Positions 22,101 to 29,720 of a stretch of DNA of 64,000 nt are shown in pieces; positions within the stretch are counted from its first letter, which is position 1; every line of letters begins with the position of its first letter. A program made the translations under genes and the position numbers. The stretch lies in NCBI RefSeq assembly GCF_900167045.1, contig NZ_FUXJ01000004.1:45709-109708 (forward strand). The letters are read 5' to 3'. Source of the DNA: Legionella maceachernii (GTDB lineage Bacteria; Pseudomonadota; Gammaproteobacteria; Legionellales; Legionellaceae). Under the pieces are notes generated by a model. It did not search any database and was not told the DNA's origin. It saw nothing but the letters and a program-made list of their open reading frames with translations.

Positions 22101-25100
22101 TAGACGAGCATACCGAGCCAGCTCTGTGGCCACGAGATAATTGCTTACGCCAGTGAATGTGGCATTAATATCAATGATTGCCCGAGTACGCGCGCGTTCG
22201 CTAGAATTGCCTATCGCACTTTCGATAAAAGAACGCACATCTTGGTAGTCCAAGCTCGAAACAGCCGTATTTTTATCTTCCAAGATTTCGAGAATATAGC
22301 CATCACTACCGAGTGAAGAGGTGGCATCGTACTTTAGTCGATGGTGGAGCGTCATATGATTGGAAGGGGTTCCTGATAAGCATTGCACGCTTCGATACAC
22401 ATCCACATGATTAAACGAATCACTTGAAATGATTGCCGGATCGAGGTTAATCAGTTTTAAAGACGCTTCTTGAAGTAAAGAAAAAATAAAAAAGCGATTA
22501 TTCTTATGACGATTGTACAGCTTCTCCATTTGTGACGCGTCAGAGAGGTTAACCTGACTTAACGTCAAGCCGGATGCGCCTTCTAAGAGCGCAAATCCTC
22601 GAGCTGTAGGAGTGTCATCGAGGTTCTTTAAATTCGGATTTAAAAATAATTCTTGGCGCGCTTGAATTTGCCAAGAAGTGATCCGCTCTTTAAAAAGGGT
22701 TTCACTAATGCCATTGATGAGCATCATCTGAATAGTGCGATTTAGCGCAACAAGCTCATTGCCATCACGGCTGCTTTCATTGGGTGCATTATTGCCACTG
22801 TAAGGAATAGAAAGGGTGTATTGCACCGGGGATAAATTTTTAAGTCGGGATGCCCCGTACTTAACGTCCAGTTTATGCCGTAATGTCTCAGGAAGGATGA
22901 CATTAATTTCTTGTTTAAAAACAGAAAGTGCTTCTTTTTCTTCAGGAGTGGCATGAACCACTGCTTCGCACATCTCTTGATCAAGTAGATAAGCAATGAG
23001 CTTTTCCTCAATGCCTTCACCGTGACTAAGAACCGCTTTGGCAACAAATTCTTTTAGAGGACTGTTGGGCTCTTTAATCAGTTTAGTCGCGAGATTGTGT
23101 TTAAACGATCCCCAATCGTAATTAGCTGCTAAGTAAGGGGCCTGTTTAATAAATTCAGTATCAATAAAACCAAACAGCGCGATGCCATTTTTAATCAGAT
23201 CTGGCCCGATGGGTTTCGGCTCGCCGCGGGTGTAGTTTAATTTTTTCTTAATCCATAAACCAAGGTGAGCTTCATCGATGATGCAATCCGCTTGATTGCG
23301 AAAAAGCCCAGTGATTTTATCCAGCCAATAAATTTGTTTCTGCCAGGTTTCGTCATGTTGATCGTCCGCAAGCAAGAGCTCAAGGTACTTAAGCTCCAGT
23401 GACTGCATTGATTCACCCGTAGTCACTAAATAACAACGTGTTGTCATGATTTCGGTGAAATGCTGATACAGTTGCTCTAAACGCTCTGGCGAGCAGTTGC
23501 TGTCGCGATTGAATTCAAATCGATGCGCACGTTTACCATACAATCGTTGAGAAAGCCGATTTAAATCGACATGGTTTGTGGGTAATGACGCGGATGGAAC
23601 TTCAACGACGACAAGGTTATTTCCAGTGGCTTTCTTTTCGGCGAGGACAGGAATGATGACTTTCGATTTCCCACCGCCCGGAATGATTTTTTCGATGCAC
23701 TCATTGGTGCCGCCGTCAGGGAGTGGTGTTAGTAAGCGTTTAAATGCACTCACTTGTCGTTTACGCAGTAAGATATTTTCGGCGTATTGGATAATAACTG
23801 TCGCTGTTTCATCCAATCCTGGAATTTCCTCTCTTGCTAACAGTTCGAATGCCTCAAGAGCGGTATCGATGCTCTTAGTCTGGAGGGCTTTGTCTAATTT
23901 ACTGATCACCTTTTGAGTGAGCTGGTTTTGGATACTCACAAACAGGGCTTTGTGAATCAGGTTATGCAGTTGTTGCGCTTTTTCAGGACTAAGCCCAGTT
24001 TTTTCAATACTGTAGGCAGTATCGGCATTGCAATAGAGGGATAAAAGGTCTGCTTTACCCAGCTTAGCTTGGCTTTTTGCCCGCTTTTTAATTTTCCACG
24101 ATTTTGCTTTTTCTGGGGATTCCGGGCCTTGATTAGCAAAATTGAGTGCCTCATCCCAGGCTTTTTGCTCTTGATCAGCAAGCGTGGGTGCCATTTTACG
24201 TGTTGAATCAAGGACTGATTGGGTGAAGTGAGGATCGTCAAGAAAAACTTGAGCAAGTGCTTTTTGCTTTTTCTCTTGTGCAAAAAGCATTTTGCCTGCT
24301 TCGACTTCAACGGCAAAGCGCTGTTCTAAATCAGGAGTTAACGTTTTTCCTAATGCTTCAATTGCCTCATCCGTTTTCTTTTCCAGGGCACGGTAATCGC
24401 TCACTAATCGTGCTAATACCTCGCCTTCCTTACTCTTGCTCAACACTTGCTTAAGGTTTGTTTGCACCAGCAACGCTGGATTAAGTTTTTCGGTTGCGAT
24501 TAAAGGTGTAGGTATAGGGCGTTCTTTGGCTAAAATGTCTTCGGGTGTGGCCAAAATTTCTTTATAAACGTCTTTGGCTTGATAAATTTGCAAGGGTGGT
24601 ACAGTGCAAGATCTAATCGTATTAACCAAATCACTCAATTTAACTTCTTTTTCTGTCACTACATGCCGATTATTTAATACGCGATACAGCACGTTACATA
24701 AAAAAGGAATATCTGATTCTTGTTTATCTAAAGGAATATGGTGAGCTGCAAGTAACGTTTTTGTACAGAAGTCGCTTAATTGTTTACGATGAACATGTTC
24801 AGCAGTGTGAGCAATTTGAAAATAGGTAGGAAAATAAGTAATGAACTCGTCTTCTGTAATGCCTGATGTAAGAACCTCCATCGCTTCTTGTTCCGCGCGG
24901 GAATCAAACTGTTTTTTATTGGAAAGACTATTGATCCAATTTTCTGCTTTGGCTTTATTATGAGCTTTCATTTCAATGCTGGCTGGAAAATTTAAATCAA
25001 TAGGGACCAGCTCAAGCGCTGTGGATCGAGCAAGAGCAGGTTGCATTTTTTTAAAATAATGCTCAATAAAGGCTAATCTTTTCTTATCAGTAGTTGAGAT

Positions 25101-28100
25101 ATTTCCTGATTCACTGCGAGCTTGTAGTGCCTGACGTTCCCTTTGGAGAAATTCAAGGTTTAAACTCATCCACTCATAACCCAGCGCTCCCTTAGGTGCG
25201 CTGCTTTTGGGTTGAGAATGCTGGTAGTAATCCAATAAGCGTTTACGCTCCATGACAGAAAGTTGATAGTCATGCGCAAGATGGCGTCTCATCGCTTGCA
25301 TGCGTTGGAAAGAGAGATAAATGGTTGATGGCAGAGAGTTAAGAAATTGTGTTAATTGCTGATGCTCTAATTGTTGGTAATGTGCATTTGCGGTCTCTGA
25401 AGAAGGGGGCGGGGCGAGATTAAAGGTGCGATCTTGCAAGAGGTAGTCACTCAAAAGACTCATTGCCTTAAGTTGGCAAGCAGTATAAGGAGGGGTACTC
25501 CGGGTCGCTTCCTTTTTCCCATTCGGTAAAATATGAGGCAAATCTTTGCAAATCCAGCGAATGAATTGTAATTCGGCGGGATCCCCCGTTAATCCACCTA
25601 AGCGAGTATTGCAATCTTCAAGTACTTTCCAGGCTTTCTGAGTTTGGTTTGTCGCAAGGTAGGTATAGGCTAAATAAAGAGCATCGGCAACCGAATCCGC
25701 GATGGGTTCGCCATCTTCTAGACGAAAACTGATTGCTCTTTCACTGTTTTCATAATTCCATAAGGGAACACGTGCTGGGGGATGATAAGCCCAATCTTGC
25801 CGGAGGCATTCATCTGCTATTGTGCCATTGGTATCATGAATGACAGGGTAAAAATCACTCTGTGTCGCGCCGTTTTTCGTGGCATAAAAACGTGCCACAG
25901 GAACGAGATAGCGTGTTTGCCTGTCATTTTGCAATACCAATCCAGCCACCGAAGGATGAATAGGAGACTGGTAATCGACCACTTTTTCTCCTGTTTTAAG
26001 ATAAACAAGAGCTGGTTCGGCAGCAGAGGTGTCAATGTTAAATTCAAGGTCATACCGAGGAAGCTTAATCACGGTATCAGCAGGGCTTGAATGAGTAACG
26101 ATAAAATGATTACTCTCAAACCGATTTAGCAGTGAACGCCATTGGGAGGGTAACGTTTGTAATCCGTAAGTCGTTTCCTTTCCCTCTTTATCAAGCGCAA
26201 TAAATTGGCCCGTTTTCGCTTTGTAGACATAAGTAGGAACGTTATTGTGAACCAATAAGCCGTCACCTGAATTGATATCGTGCCAGTAATCCATCGTGTC
26301 ATCAGTTAATACTTTTGGCAAAGAGACGCTAAGTGGAATGCTCTTTTTATTGGCATATCGCGCAAGATGATCAGCGGTCAGTGGGCGTAATTCATAAGTT
26401 CTAATTTGATCTTGAATACGCCAATTTCGCTGAACGATTAAATCGTTATTGTTATAAAATAAATGGACTTCATCTTCTTTTTTCTCACTGGGCAAGTATA
26501 AATAGTGTTCATCAGCTGTGCTTAAACATTCATAAGCGTTTTGCAAACCCAGGTGTTTAATAAGGGGATGCCTTTGGAGAGTGAAGGGTATGCCGCTACG
26601 CGCTAATTTCTTTTCAAAGAGTTTGCCTAAATGAACGTTTAGTTCTACGGTTTGGCCTTTGTTGTTTTCCAAACGATAGAGAGGAAATTTTCCACCCATT
26701 AAGCTGAGATCTTTCGTGTAAGGGTATTTCGTAAAGCTATCCCTGATGGCTTGCGTAATGATTTTTTCCGGTTGTTCTTTCGCTAACGTTTGAAATCGCG
26801 CAATGGCACGATCCACTTCGACCTGGTGGGTTAAGTCTTCAAGAATCTGGGGATTAGCGTGGCTTTTAATGTAAAAATAAGCATCGAAAGCCAAGGCAAA
26901 GAGCTCATGAGGATTCTCTCCCAGTTCAACACGCGTCATGAGTGTTAAGAATAAATATTGCTGTTGGACATAAGTGATATCGGGATGATTCGGATGAGCA
27001 AGTTGTTTTAGGAGTTGCTCTTGAAGCACCTGTAGACGAGGCAATCCCGTTCTTTTGTCGGTTAAAGCAATGTAACGACTCACAAGGTAGTCTAAACGTA
27101 AAAACAGCAACGATTCCCGTGAATATTGTCCCTCTTTATTAAAAAAGCGAAATCCGGTTGTTAAAAAAGCATCAAATTGAGGCAAAAAAGAAGGGCTTTC
27201 CTGAGTTTTTTCTAAAATTCCAGGCTGAAAAAGGTTTGCTTCGACGTAACGTTGATCCGATTCATTGGCGAGCTTGTCGATGTGACGGATAAAATAATCC
27301 AGCGTTAGCGGAATTTGAAGGGAAGGAACACTGCGCAGATGGAAATAGTCGCGGGCAGTGATATCTGTTGGTGTAACTGGGGGCGCTGAAGCGGTGTCTT
27401 TTAACGACTTTGTAGGAGTTAATTGAATGTTATTTGCTGTTTTTGCTTTTAGTGCTTTGCGATAGCTCGAGAATTGAGACACATCGGCATCTAAAGCTTG
27501 TTGAGCAATAGAGTCTTTCAAGACGTATTTATTTTTAGAAAGTTCGGTCGATAATTCTTGCCAATAAACGAATGTCGGATAAAGGGGTGTGGAGACACGA
27601 AAATCGTCTTGCACAATGCCTAATTCGATCCTCGGAGTCTTTAAAAGCCGATTTTCAAAAAAAGGATTAATGGCTTCTCTTAATTTCGATTCGTAATCAA
27701 GATGTTCTTCAATTTTTTTAATAACAGGATTAAATCGAGGCTCCAGTCGCTCAATATAGCTTCGATGTTGTGAAATCATAAAAAGCGCTTCCATTCCCTT
27801 GGAACGGATCTCTTTGTGGAGCTGAGAAATGTTAAAGCCGTACTTACTGTTGTACTGGAGTTTGAGTTCGGCAGTTAATTCGGGTTCTGTGGCTAATAAT
27901 TTATTAAGGTATAAATAAAAATCAGCGTGATACTGATGCGAGGCATTGCGAAATCGATTGCGCAATGCTTCAAAGCGTTTATCAAGAAGGGGGTTATTGG
28001 TAGCCCAGTACGGGTTTCGGTGATTATTGCCAATAACAGTCTGCATCATGACTGAAGTAAATGGGCTAAATGAAGGAAGATTTTGTGCTTTAGCAAGCGC

Positions 28101-29528
28101 CGATTTCACATCGACTTGTAATGCGATAATCGATAAGGCAAGCTGATTAAGTCCGGGTATTTGAGCTTTAAGCCAATCGCTTTGCAACTTCCATAATGCA
28201 TTTTGAATTTTATCCAGTTGCTGTTCAAATTTGGCATAATCCTCTATCGTTCTCAACTCGCTGTAGAAAGGAGAGGTTAACCCATCTTGCTCGTTTACAG
28301 GCAACTCTAAAATCAGCTTTTCTAAGTAATTGTACCGAAGCGCAGGGCTTTTTATCTTTTCAATGTCGCTAACGACTTGTGTTAGATTATCAATAAGATT
28401 TCGTCCCGAATTTAAATCGATTTTTAGAGTGGATTCCATCTGATAAGTGAGTGAATCAAAATGGGGTCTAGCGAAGAGTTGTGACGGATCGACTAATGTC
28501 AGTCGTGGGGGAGAGTCTATCGCCACGGGAACGGTCTGTGCTGAGGTTAGTACTGCTGCATTAATTTTTCTTTGAACTTCTTTTATTTCTTGATAATACT
28601 TGTCTTTTTCTATTTCCGGGAAAAGACCAGCCACATCGAGGATCTTTAAATTGTTTTCGATGGCTAAGTTAATTTGCTCCCGAACTGCAGGCGTAAATGG
28701 CTGTTCTCCTTTCAAACAAGCACCAGCATACTCAAGCAGGGCAAAGTGTTTGAATTTAAAGATAAAGCGTTCATAGAATTCTTCGGAAGGGGAAAGAATT
28801 TTAAGGAGTTGATGGAGGCAGCGTTCACTGCATGTCCCTGATAATTGCCCCGCGGTGTACCCATACAAAGGAATCGGACGCTCAACTTCTTTACCGCCAA
28901 TATAACTGATCTTCGCAAGTATCTTTTTGTAAAGAATTTCCTCCGTCACGGCTCTTTTTTGCTTTGCTACAGGCAATTTTGCTTGCAGAAGTTCGCCCAC
29001 AAACAGAGCGAGTTCACTTTTTTCTTTCGGCGAGTTCGGTACGGGAAAATGCCAAGCTTTTAGAGGATTATAAAGCTCTTTTTCCCGACTTGATTTTTTA
29101 TGATGATGTTTAATCCCGGCGCCAGCGTTGACGGCTGTGAATAGATATCCGTCTTCGGTGCGAGTGAATTCATAAATCATTGAGTGGCCACCTTCCTCAT
29201 CTACCCAACCACCTGGAAGATGTAGTTTTTGGCCTACGTCTAAACTGGTAATATCAGCGGCAACTTGCTTTCCCAGTGTGTCGATTAATAGGTCAACAGA
29301 GCCTGCTGTCTGGGCGAGTTGATTCTCAATGTTAATGAGATAATCCATCTCATCCAATAAGCGCGCATACTCTGCAGGAAATATTTCTTCTTTGTCACTG
29401 AGATGAATCAGGTACTGTTTGAGATAGCCCGCGGTATACTTAAAAAAGATTCCTTGAAGTCCGTAAGTACCGGAGAGATTGGCATCATTCTCAATGTGGG
29501 CAAACAAAGAGGCATTAATCTTTATCAT
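16080..29528 (-). CDS. Giant protein A: P-loop/DEAH protein, DUF3638/DUF3645-like, 4482 aa
   Basis: An uninterrupted 4482-residue protein, paralogous to the gene at 50525-61588 from the N terminus (ASLFAHIENDA shared) almost to the end. An N-terminal region has H115 in GGHSMIYEF and C233/C237 in QLSGTCSERCLHQ. At residues 1949-1958 a Walker A sequence PGGGKSKVI (K1954) is followed at 2085-2088 by DEAH (CIIDEAHLGL), giving an NTPase or SF2-helicase-like core. The surrounding block VIIPVLAEKKATGNNLVVV resembles the GEGKSSVI region of eukaryotic DUF3638/DUF3645 proteins. Helical (HEAT-like) repeats fill about residues 3000-4150. One hydrophobic segment, LLVDIVSAILALITFKFF, lies near residue 4270, and a 29-residue tandem duplication near the end. 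There is no signal peptide. Function is unknown; a secreted effector or a large NTPase machine are both possible. Confidence 0.85.
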   Translation of the reverse strand: MIKINASLFAHIENDANLSGTYGLQGIFFKYTAGYLKQYLIHLSDKEEIFPAEYARLLDEMDYLINIENQLAQTAGSVDLLIDTLGKQVAADITSLDVGQKLHLPGGWVDEEGGHSMIYEFTRTEDGYLFTAVNAGAGIKHHHKKSSREKELYNPLKAWHFPVPNSPKEKSELALFVGELLQAKLPVAKQKRAVTEEILYKKILAKISYIGGKEVERPIPLYGYTAGQLSGTCSERCLHQLLKILSPSEEFYERFIFKFKHFALLEYAGACLKGEQPFTPAVREQINLAIENNLKILDVAGLFPEIEKDKYYQEIKEVQRKINAAVLTSAQTVPVAIDSPPRLTLVDPSQLFARPHFDSLTYQMESTLKIDLNSGRNLIDNLTQVVSDIEKIKSPALRYNYLEKLILELPVNEQDGLTSPFYSELRTIEDYAKFEQQLDKIQNALWKLQSDWLKAQIPGLNQLALSIIALQVDVKSALAKAQNLPSFSPFTSVMMQTVIGNNHRNPYWATNNPLLDKRFEALRNRFRNASHQYHADFYLYLNKLLATEPELTAELKLQYNSKYGFNISQLHKEIRSKGMEALFMISQHRSYIERLEPRFNPVIKKIEEHLDYESKLREAINPFFENRLLKTPRIELGIVQDDFRVSTPLYPTFVYWQELSTELSKNKYVLKDSIAQQALDADVSQFSSYRKALKAKTANNIQLTPTKSLKDTASAPPVTPTDITARDYFHLRSVPSLQIPLTLDYFIRHIDKLANESDQRYVEANLFQPGILEKTQESPSFLPQFDAFLTTGFRFFNKEGQYSRESLLFLRLDYLVSRYIALTDKRTGLPRLQVLQEQLLKQLAHPNHPDITYVQQQYLFLTLMTRVELGENPHELFALAFDAYFYIKSHANPQILEDLTHQVEVDRAIARFQTLAKEQPEKIITQAIRDSFTKYPYTKDLSLMGGKFPLYRLENNKGQTVELNVHLGKLFEKKLARSGIPFTLQRHPLIKHLGLQNAYECLSTADEHYLYLPSEKKEDEVHLFYNNNDLIVQRNWRIQDQIRTYELRPLTADHLARYANKKSIPLSVSLPKVLTDDTMDYWHDINSGDGLLVHNNVPTYVYKAKTGQFIALDKEGKETTYGLQTLPSQWRSLLNRFESNHFIVTHSSPADTVIKLPRYDLEFNIDTSAAEPALVYLKTGEKVVDYQSPIHPSVAGLVLQNDRQTRYLVPVARFYATKNGATQSDFYPVIHDTNGTIADECLRQDWAYHPPARVPLWNYENSERAISFRLEDGEPIADSVADALYLAYTYLATNQTQKAWKVLEDCNTRLGGLTGDPAELQFIRWICKDLPHILPNGKKEATRSTPPYTACQLKAMSLLSDYLLQDRTFNLAPPPSSETANAHYQQLEHQQLTQFLNSLPSTIYLSFQRMQAMRRHLAHDYQLSVMERKRLLDYYQHSQPKSSAPKGALGYEWMSLNLEFLQRERQALQARSESGNISTTDKKRLAFIEHYFKKMQPALARSTALELVPIDLNFPASIEMKAHNKAKAENWINSLSNKKQFDSRAEQEAMEVLTSGITEDEFITYFPTYFQIAHTAEHVHRKQLSDFCTKTLLAAHHIPLDKQESDIPFLCNVLYRVLNNRHVVTEKEVKLSDLVNTIRSCTVPPLQIYQAKDVYKEILATPEDILAKERPIPTPLIATEKLNPALLVQTNLKQVLSKSKEGEVLARLVSDYRALEKKTDEAIEALGKTLTPDLEQRFAVEVEAGKMLFAQEKKQKALAQVFLDDPHFTQSVLDSTRKMAPTLADQEQKAWDEALNFANQGPESPEKAKSWKIKKRAKSQAKLGKADLLSLYCNADTAYSIEKTGLSPEKAQQLHNLIHKALFVSIQNQLTQKVISKLDKALQTKSIDTALEAFELLAREEIPGLDETATVIIQYAENILLRKRQVSAFKRLLTPLPDGGTNECIEKIIPGGGKSKVIIPVLAEKKATGNNLVVVEVPSASLPTNHVDLNRLSQRLYGKRAHRFEFNRDSNCSPERLEQLYQHFTEIMTTRCYLVTTGESMQSLELKYLELLLADDQHDETWQKQIYWLDKITGLFRNQADCIIDEAHLGLWIKKKLNYTRGEPKPIGPDLIKNGIALFGFIDTEFIKQAPYLAANYDWGSFKHNLATKLIKEPNSPLKEFVAKAVLSHGEGIEEKLIAYLLDQEMCEAVVHATPEEKEALSVFKQEINVILPETLRHKLDVKYGASRLKNLSPVQYTLSIPYSGNNAPNESSRDGNELVALNRTIQMMLINGISETLFKERITSWQIQARQELFLNPNLKNLDDTPTARGFALLEGASGLTLSQVNLSDASQMEKLYNRHKNNRFFIFSLLQEASLKLINLDPAIISSDSFNHVDVYRSVQCLSGTPSNHMTLHHRLKYDATSSLGSDGYILEILEDKNTAVSSLDYQDVRSFIESAIGNSSERARTRAIIDINATFTGVSNYLVATELARYARLHPNHFSNPIKHILYFNEEDVLYALDINKPEEPILLGTSEEKEISRVLGSTPQERLSYYDQFRTFGTDLEQDEKAHAIALVDENNLFQEYIQGDMRMRWLSKGHSLELIVPQRLDGISRQGLTQRLVLNEKIMLLADVLASGTSQLVNYMRRNSLTLVQDLPSEEAEQKSVLAKKFRCFFEEIAKRDYFALYGAVTEEKEVAAMLESSKADLLALLTECYKSANIPLPAEKIKAIELELEAIINKVLPWCPKKYKGSSASHSKEVQVQVHKDIRVERVQLNACYNPRLQEMPQRNWINLCYQGFSRVINSETKSLNEVCAIADTPLFSTALRASRNYIYNYTNQNEHLNVFLKPVLLIWYHYEHGVLHATLVTPQELESLEKAIGHSSSDWVSTTQDTVVVGTRPEGMLLDQQYLSLREQIRFFNGEFQSLLNQDAPLHWLKEQPMEKITFFENKLQVYRPGSEVELPPLKAALAQSNTEGFIYITEHPFDNLTNFDWKNLYPKTIPAQAAEYKKVAEAFVYLNQHWLDKEPSIEHMQETFGLPLRSLGYIDSHLKHLFTLKGLLQSLSHGLANRLDEEKGRCLEKCLGLSLEHFCQNHDITLTQRPINQEETKRHQLAAVRTLQLLANHPALKGKSLLTYFTTLARNAGSREVLLELLKTENLSDAFFLVFIRNPFCGSEVVKHLLSLNQDFSEQALALLLQRCNEEELIDQYLNKVLQKLALSSEFFPSHLSRYPGFPSHNDFIVRKLLDSSHDFSELGLLELAGLCTGTGEPFAKLDLIDNFLKKTNISDRVMLTLLDRKDLDEDRLLAFLAKAKTPEMLERIYQHPAAGKRIHDALWRHPQCSAEFLAKLIEKELLGDDALLQMLTGQVDIDLLVLSTIARRTHNPNILLEAVSHRKATYTVMKDACDRSIFSCDMAQQILAWIERQPRRNFQASQVLDKLIYKAFDFYRQKPAEWESFLGELLKYCQQHSKGISEIMRLLPEQELSVKLALKTLRWFGRDVLSLLPMEKIIHHAEPEDLASLVDYEKTRGLSERLLPLLAAKCTTPVLIQGLLDRGDLTEGVLLQVLANHPDLRSTLLLKLISHPNIDTQASTAAFNHKSFSPLIAEELTDNLDLISDQAIISIHHRVLQHLVEFCLQKDLSRKDNEWQDVLLRVFRRYSQLPPSVAGVSKSVINLIKPESLDAHLGLQIFRIFGQNAISVLPMEKLIEIAEEKDVESLIDNIVVNQLIPGSRNRHTFCEQLLMLLVPKCSTPKLIDKLLSRRDLSPEILTQIMNLDLNSDLLAKLISHPRATPALKARAFEHNAFSPQIAQQIVDTNPLSEDRENVVQQHDLLKKLVRVCFAKQNLPVQRTEWQTVLLRIFKQYRPSRLPSSLAGAPESIIRIIKQENLSVDFGFQVFRVLGRSVISALPVEKMIDIGQEEDIALFIDNMDALSPDVLLALAQQCQSAASIDKLLQRKDLTEAMLFVILGKRDLTASRLLAVVFHPKATMSVMNDVLAHPKFSSEVAKALISATKLNTHQSHELFKALIKHCLSRVAQGESQWEIPLIQIVQKYPTQSRAFEEVIGIIREHRLNANLGLMLLYQLGKEIIDVLPLKEMIAIADDDGLNLIFNTLKSSDKLSEELLIALVKKAQSEQLIRSFLQMDVRWNVLQVILDKIPDYNNLHRALTHENASEEDCQNWLKNLADKQKIMQEEALSTDDPRKRVLTALDALKVKACTHAVKATEDEAYEEVARASITLYRTLRKEIEHYLKTLDNPEEFLTNCLDAIDLSREILSTHRGGAKQLLVDIVSAILALITFKFFRSSSHPWDFFESKTESIQIVEKLQGDIQDIAYSLGINQGEKPLRAEHRAYDLEDQRSPEEHLQPIAHPIGASQKTDPLNTDKQSDHLNGLTSGKITQKSESSPKEDTPYINYEEEAKQDFKPFNAEGRFYNSKEDTPYINHEKEAKQDFKPFNAEGRFYNPSELNLSKNHQYSFFNKKNKENQVEKQKDIATNFILHC
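16197..16370 (-). repeat. 87-bp tandem duplication (2 copies) in giant gene A
   Basis: Positions 16197-16283 and 16284-16370 are near-identical copies in frame. Each encodes 29 residues beginning (S/P)KEDTPYIN and ending FNAEGRFYN. The copies differ at only a few bases, so the duplication is recent. Giant protein B lacks the unit. Confidence 0.9.
17250..19140 (-). repeat. Tandem helical modules of about 190 residues in giant gene A
   Basis: Four related modules, read N to C, are anchored on LLPMEKI (about 19065), VLPMEKL (about 18475), ALPVEKM (about 17850) and VLPLKEM (about 17300). Each is preceded by a G(L/F)xxxRxxGxxxIS-type helix and followed by EEDxxxxIDN-like residues. Spacing is about 590, 625 and 550 bases. 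The alpha-helical, leucine-rich composition suggests HEAT- or armadillo-like solenoids. The DNA copies have diverged, so this is old amplification. Confidence 0.75.
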
Positions 29529-29720
29529 TTTTTACTCAGAAAGGATTATTGAGTTACAGAAGGTGCATCATTATAAGGGATAAACCTTAAGCCAATATTA
29601 GGAAGAGTATTGTATCAAAAAAATTACATAAAACTCAAAAAATGGCTAATTTGTTAATAATTTCTTAATTTGTGATTGGTAAATTACAACGCACTATTAG
29701 TCATTATTGGGTAAATTGTT
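29529..29720. promoter_or_regulatory. Divergent intergenic region between giant A and the deaminase-like gene
   Basis: A 192-base AT-rich spacer that must hold both promoters. No clear -35/-10 pair stands out. ATG at 29721 is preceded by TTGGGTAAATTGTT without a good Shine-Dalgarno sequence, and the start of A at 29528 also lacks a strong one. Confidence 0.4.

Noticed and set aside
16080..29528. Shadow frames of 60-120 codons inside giant genes A and B
   Set aside because: They run antisense or out of frame within long collinear paralogues whose main frame is conserved between A and B.
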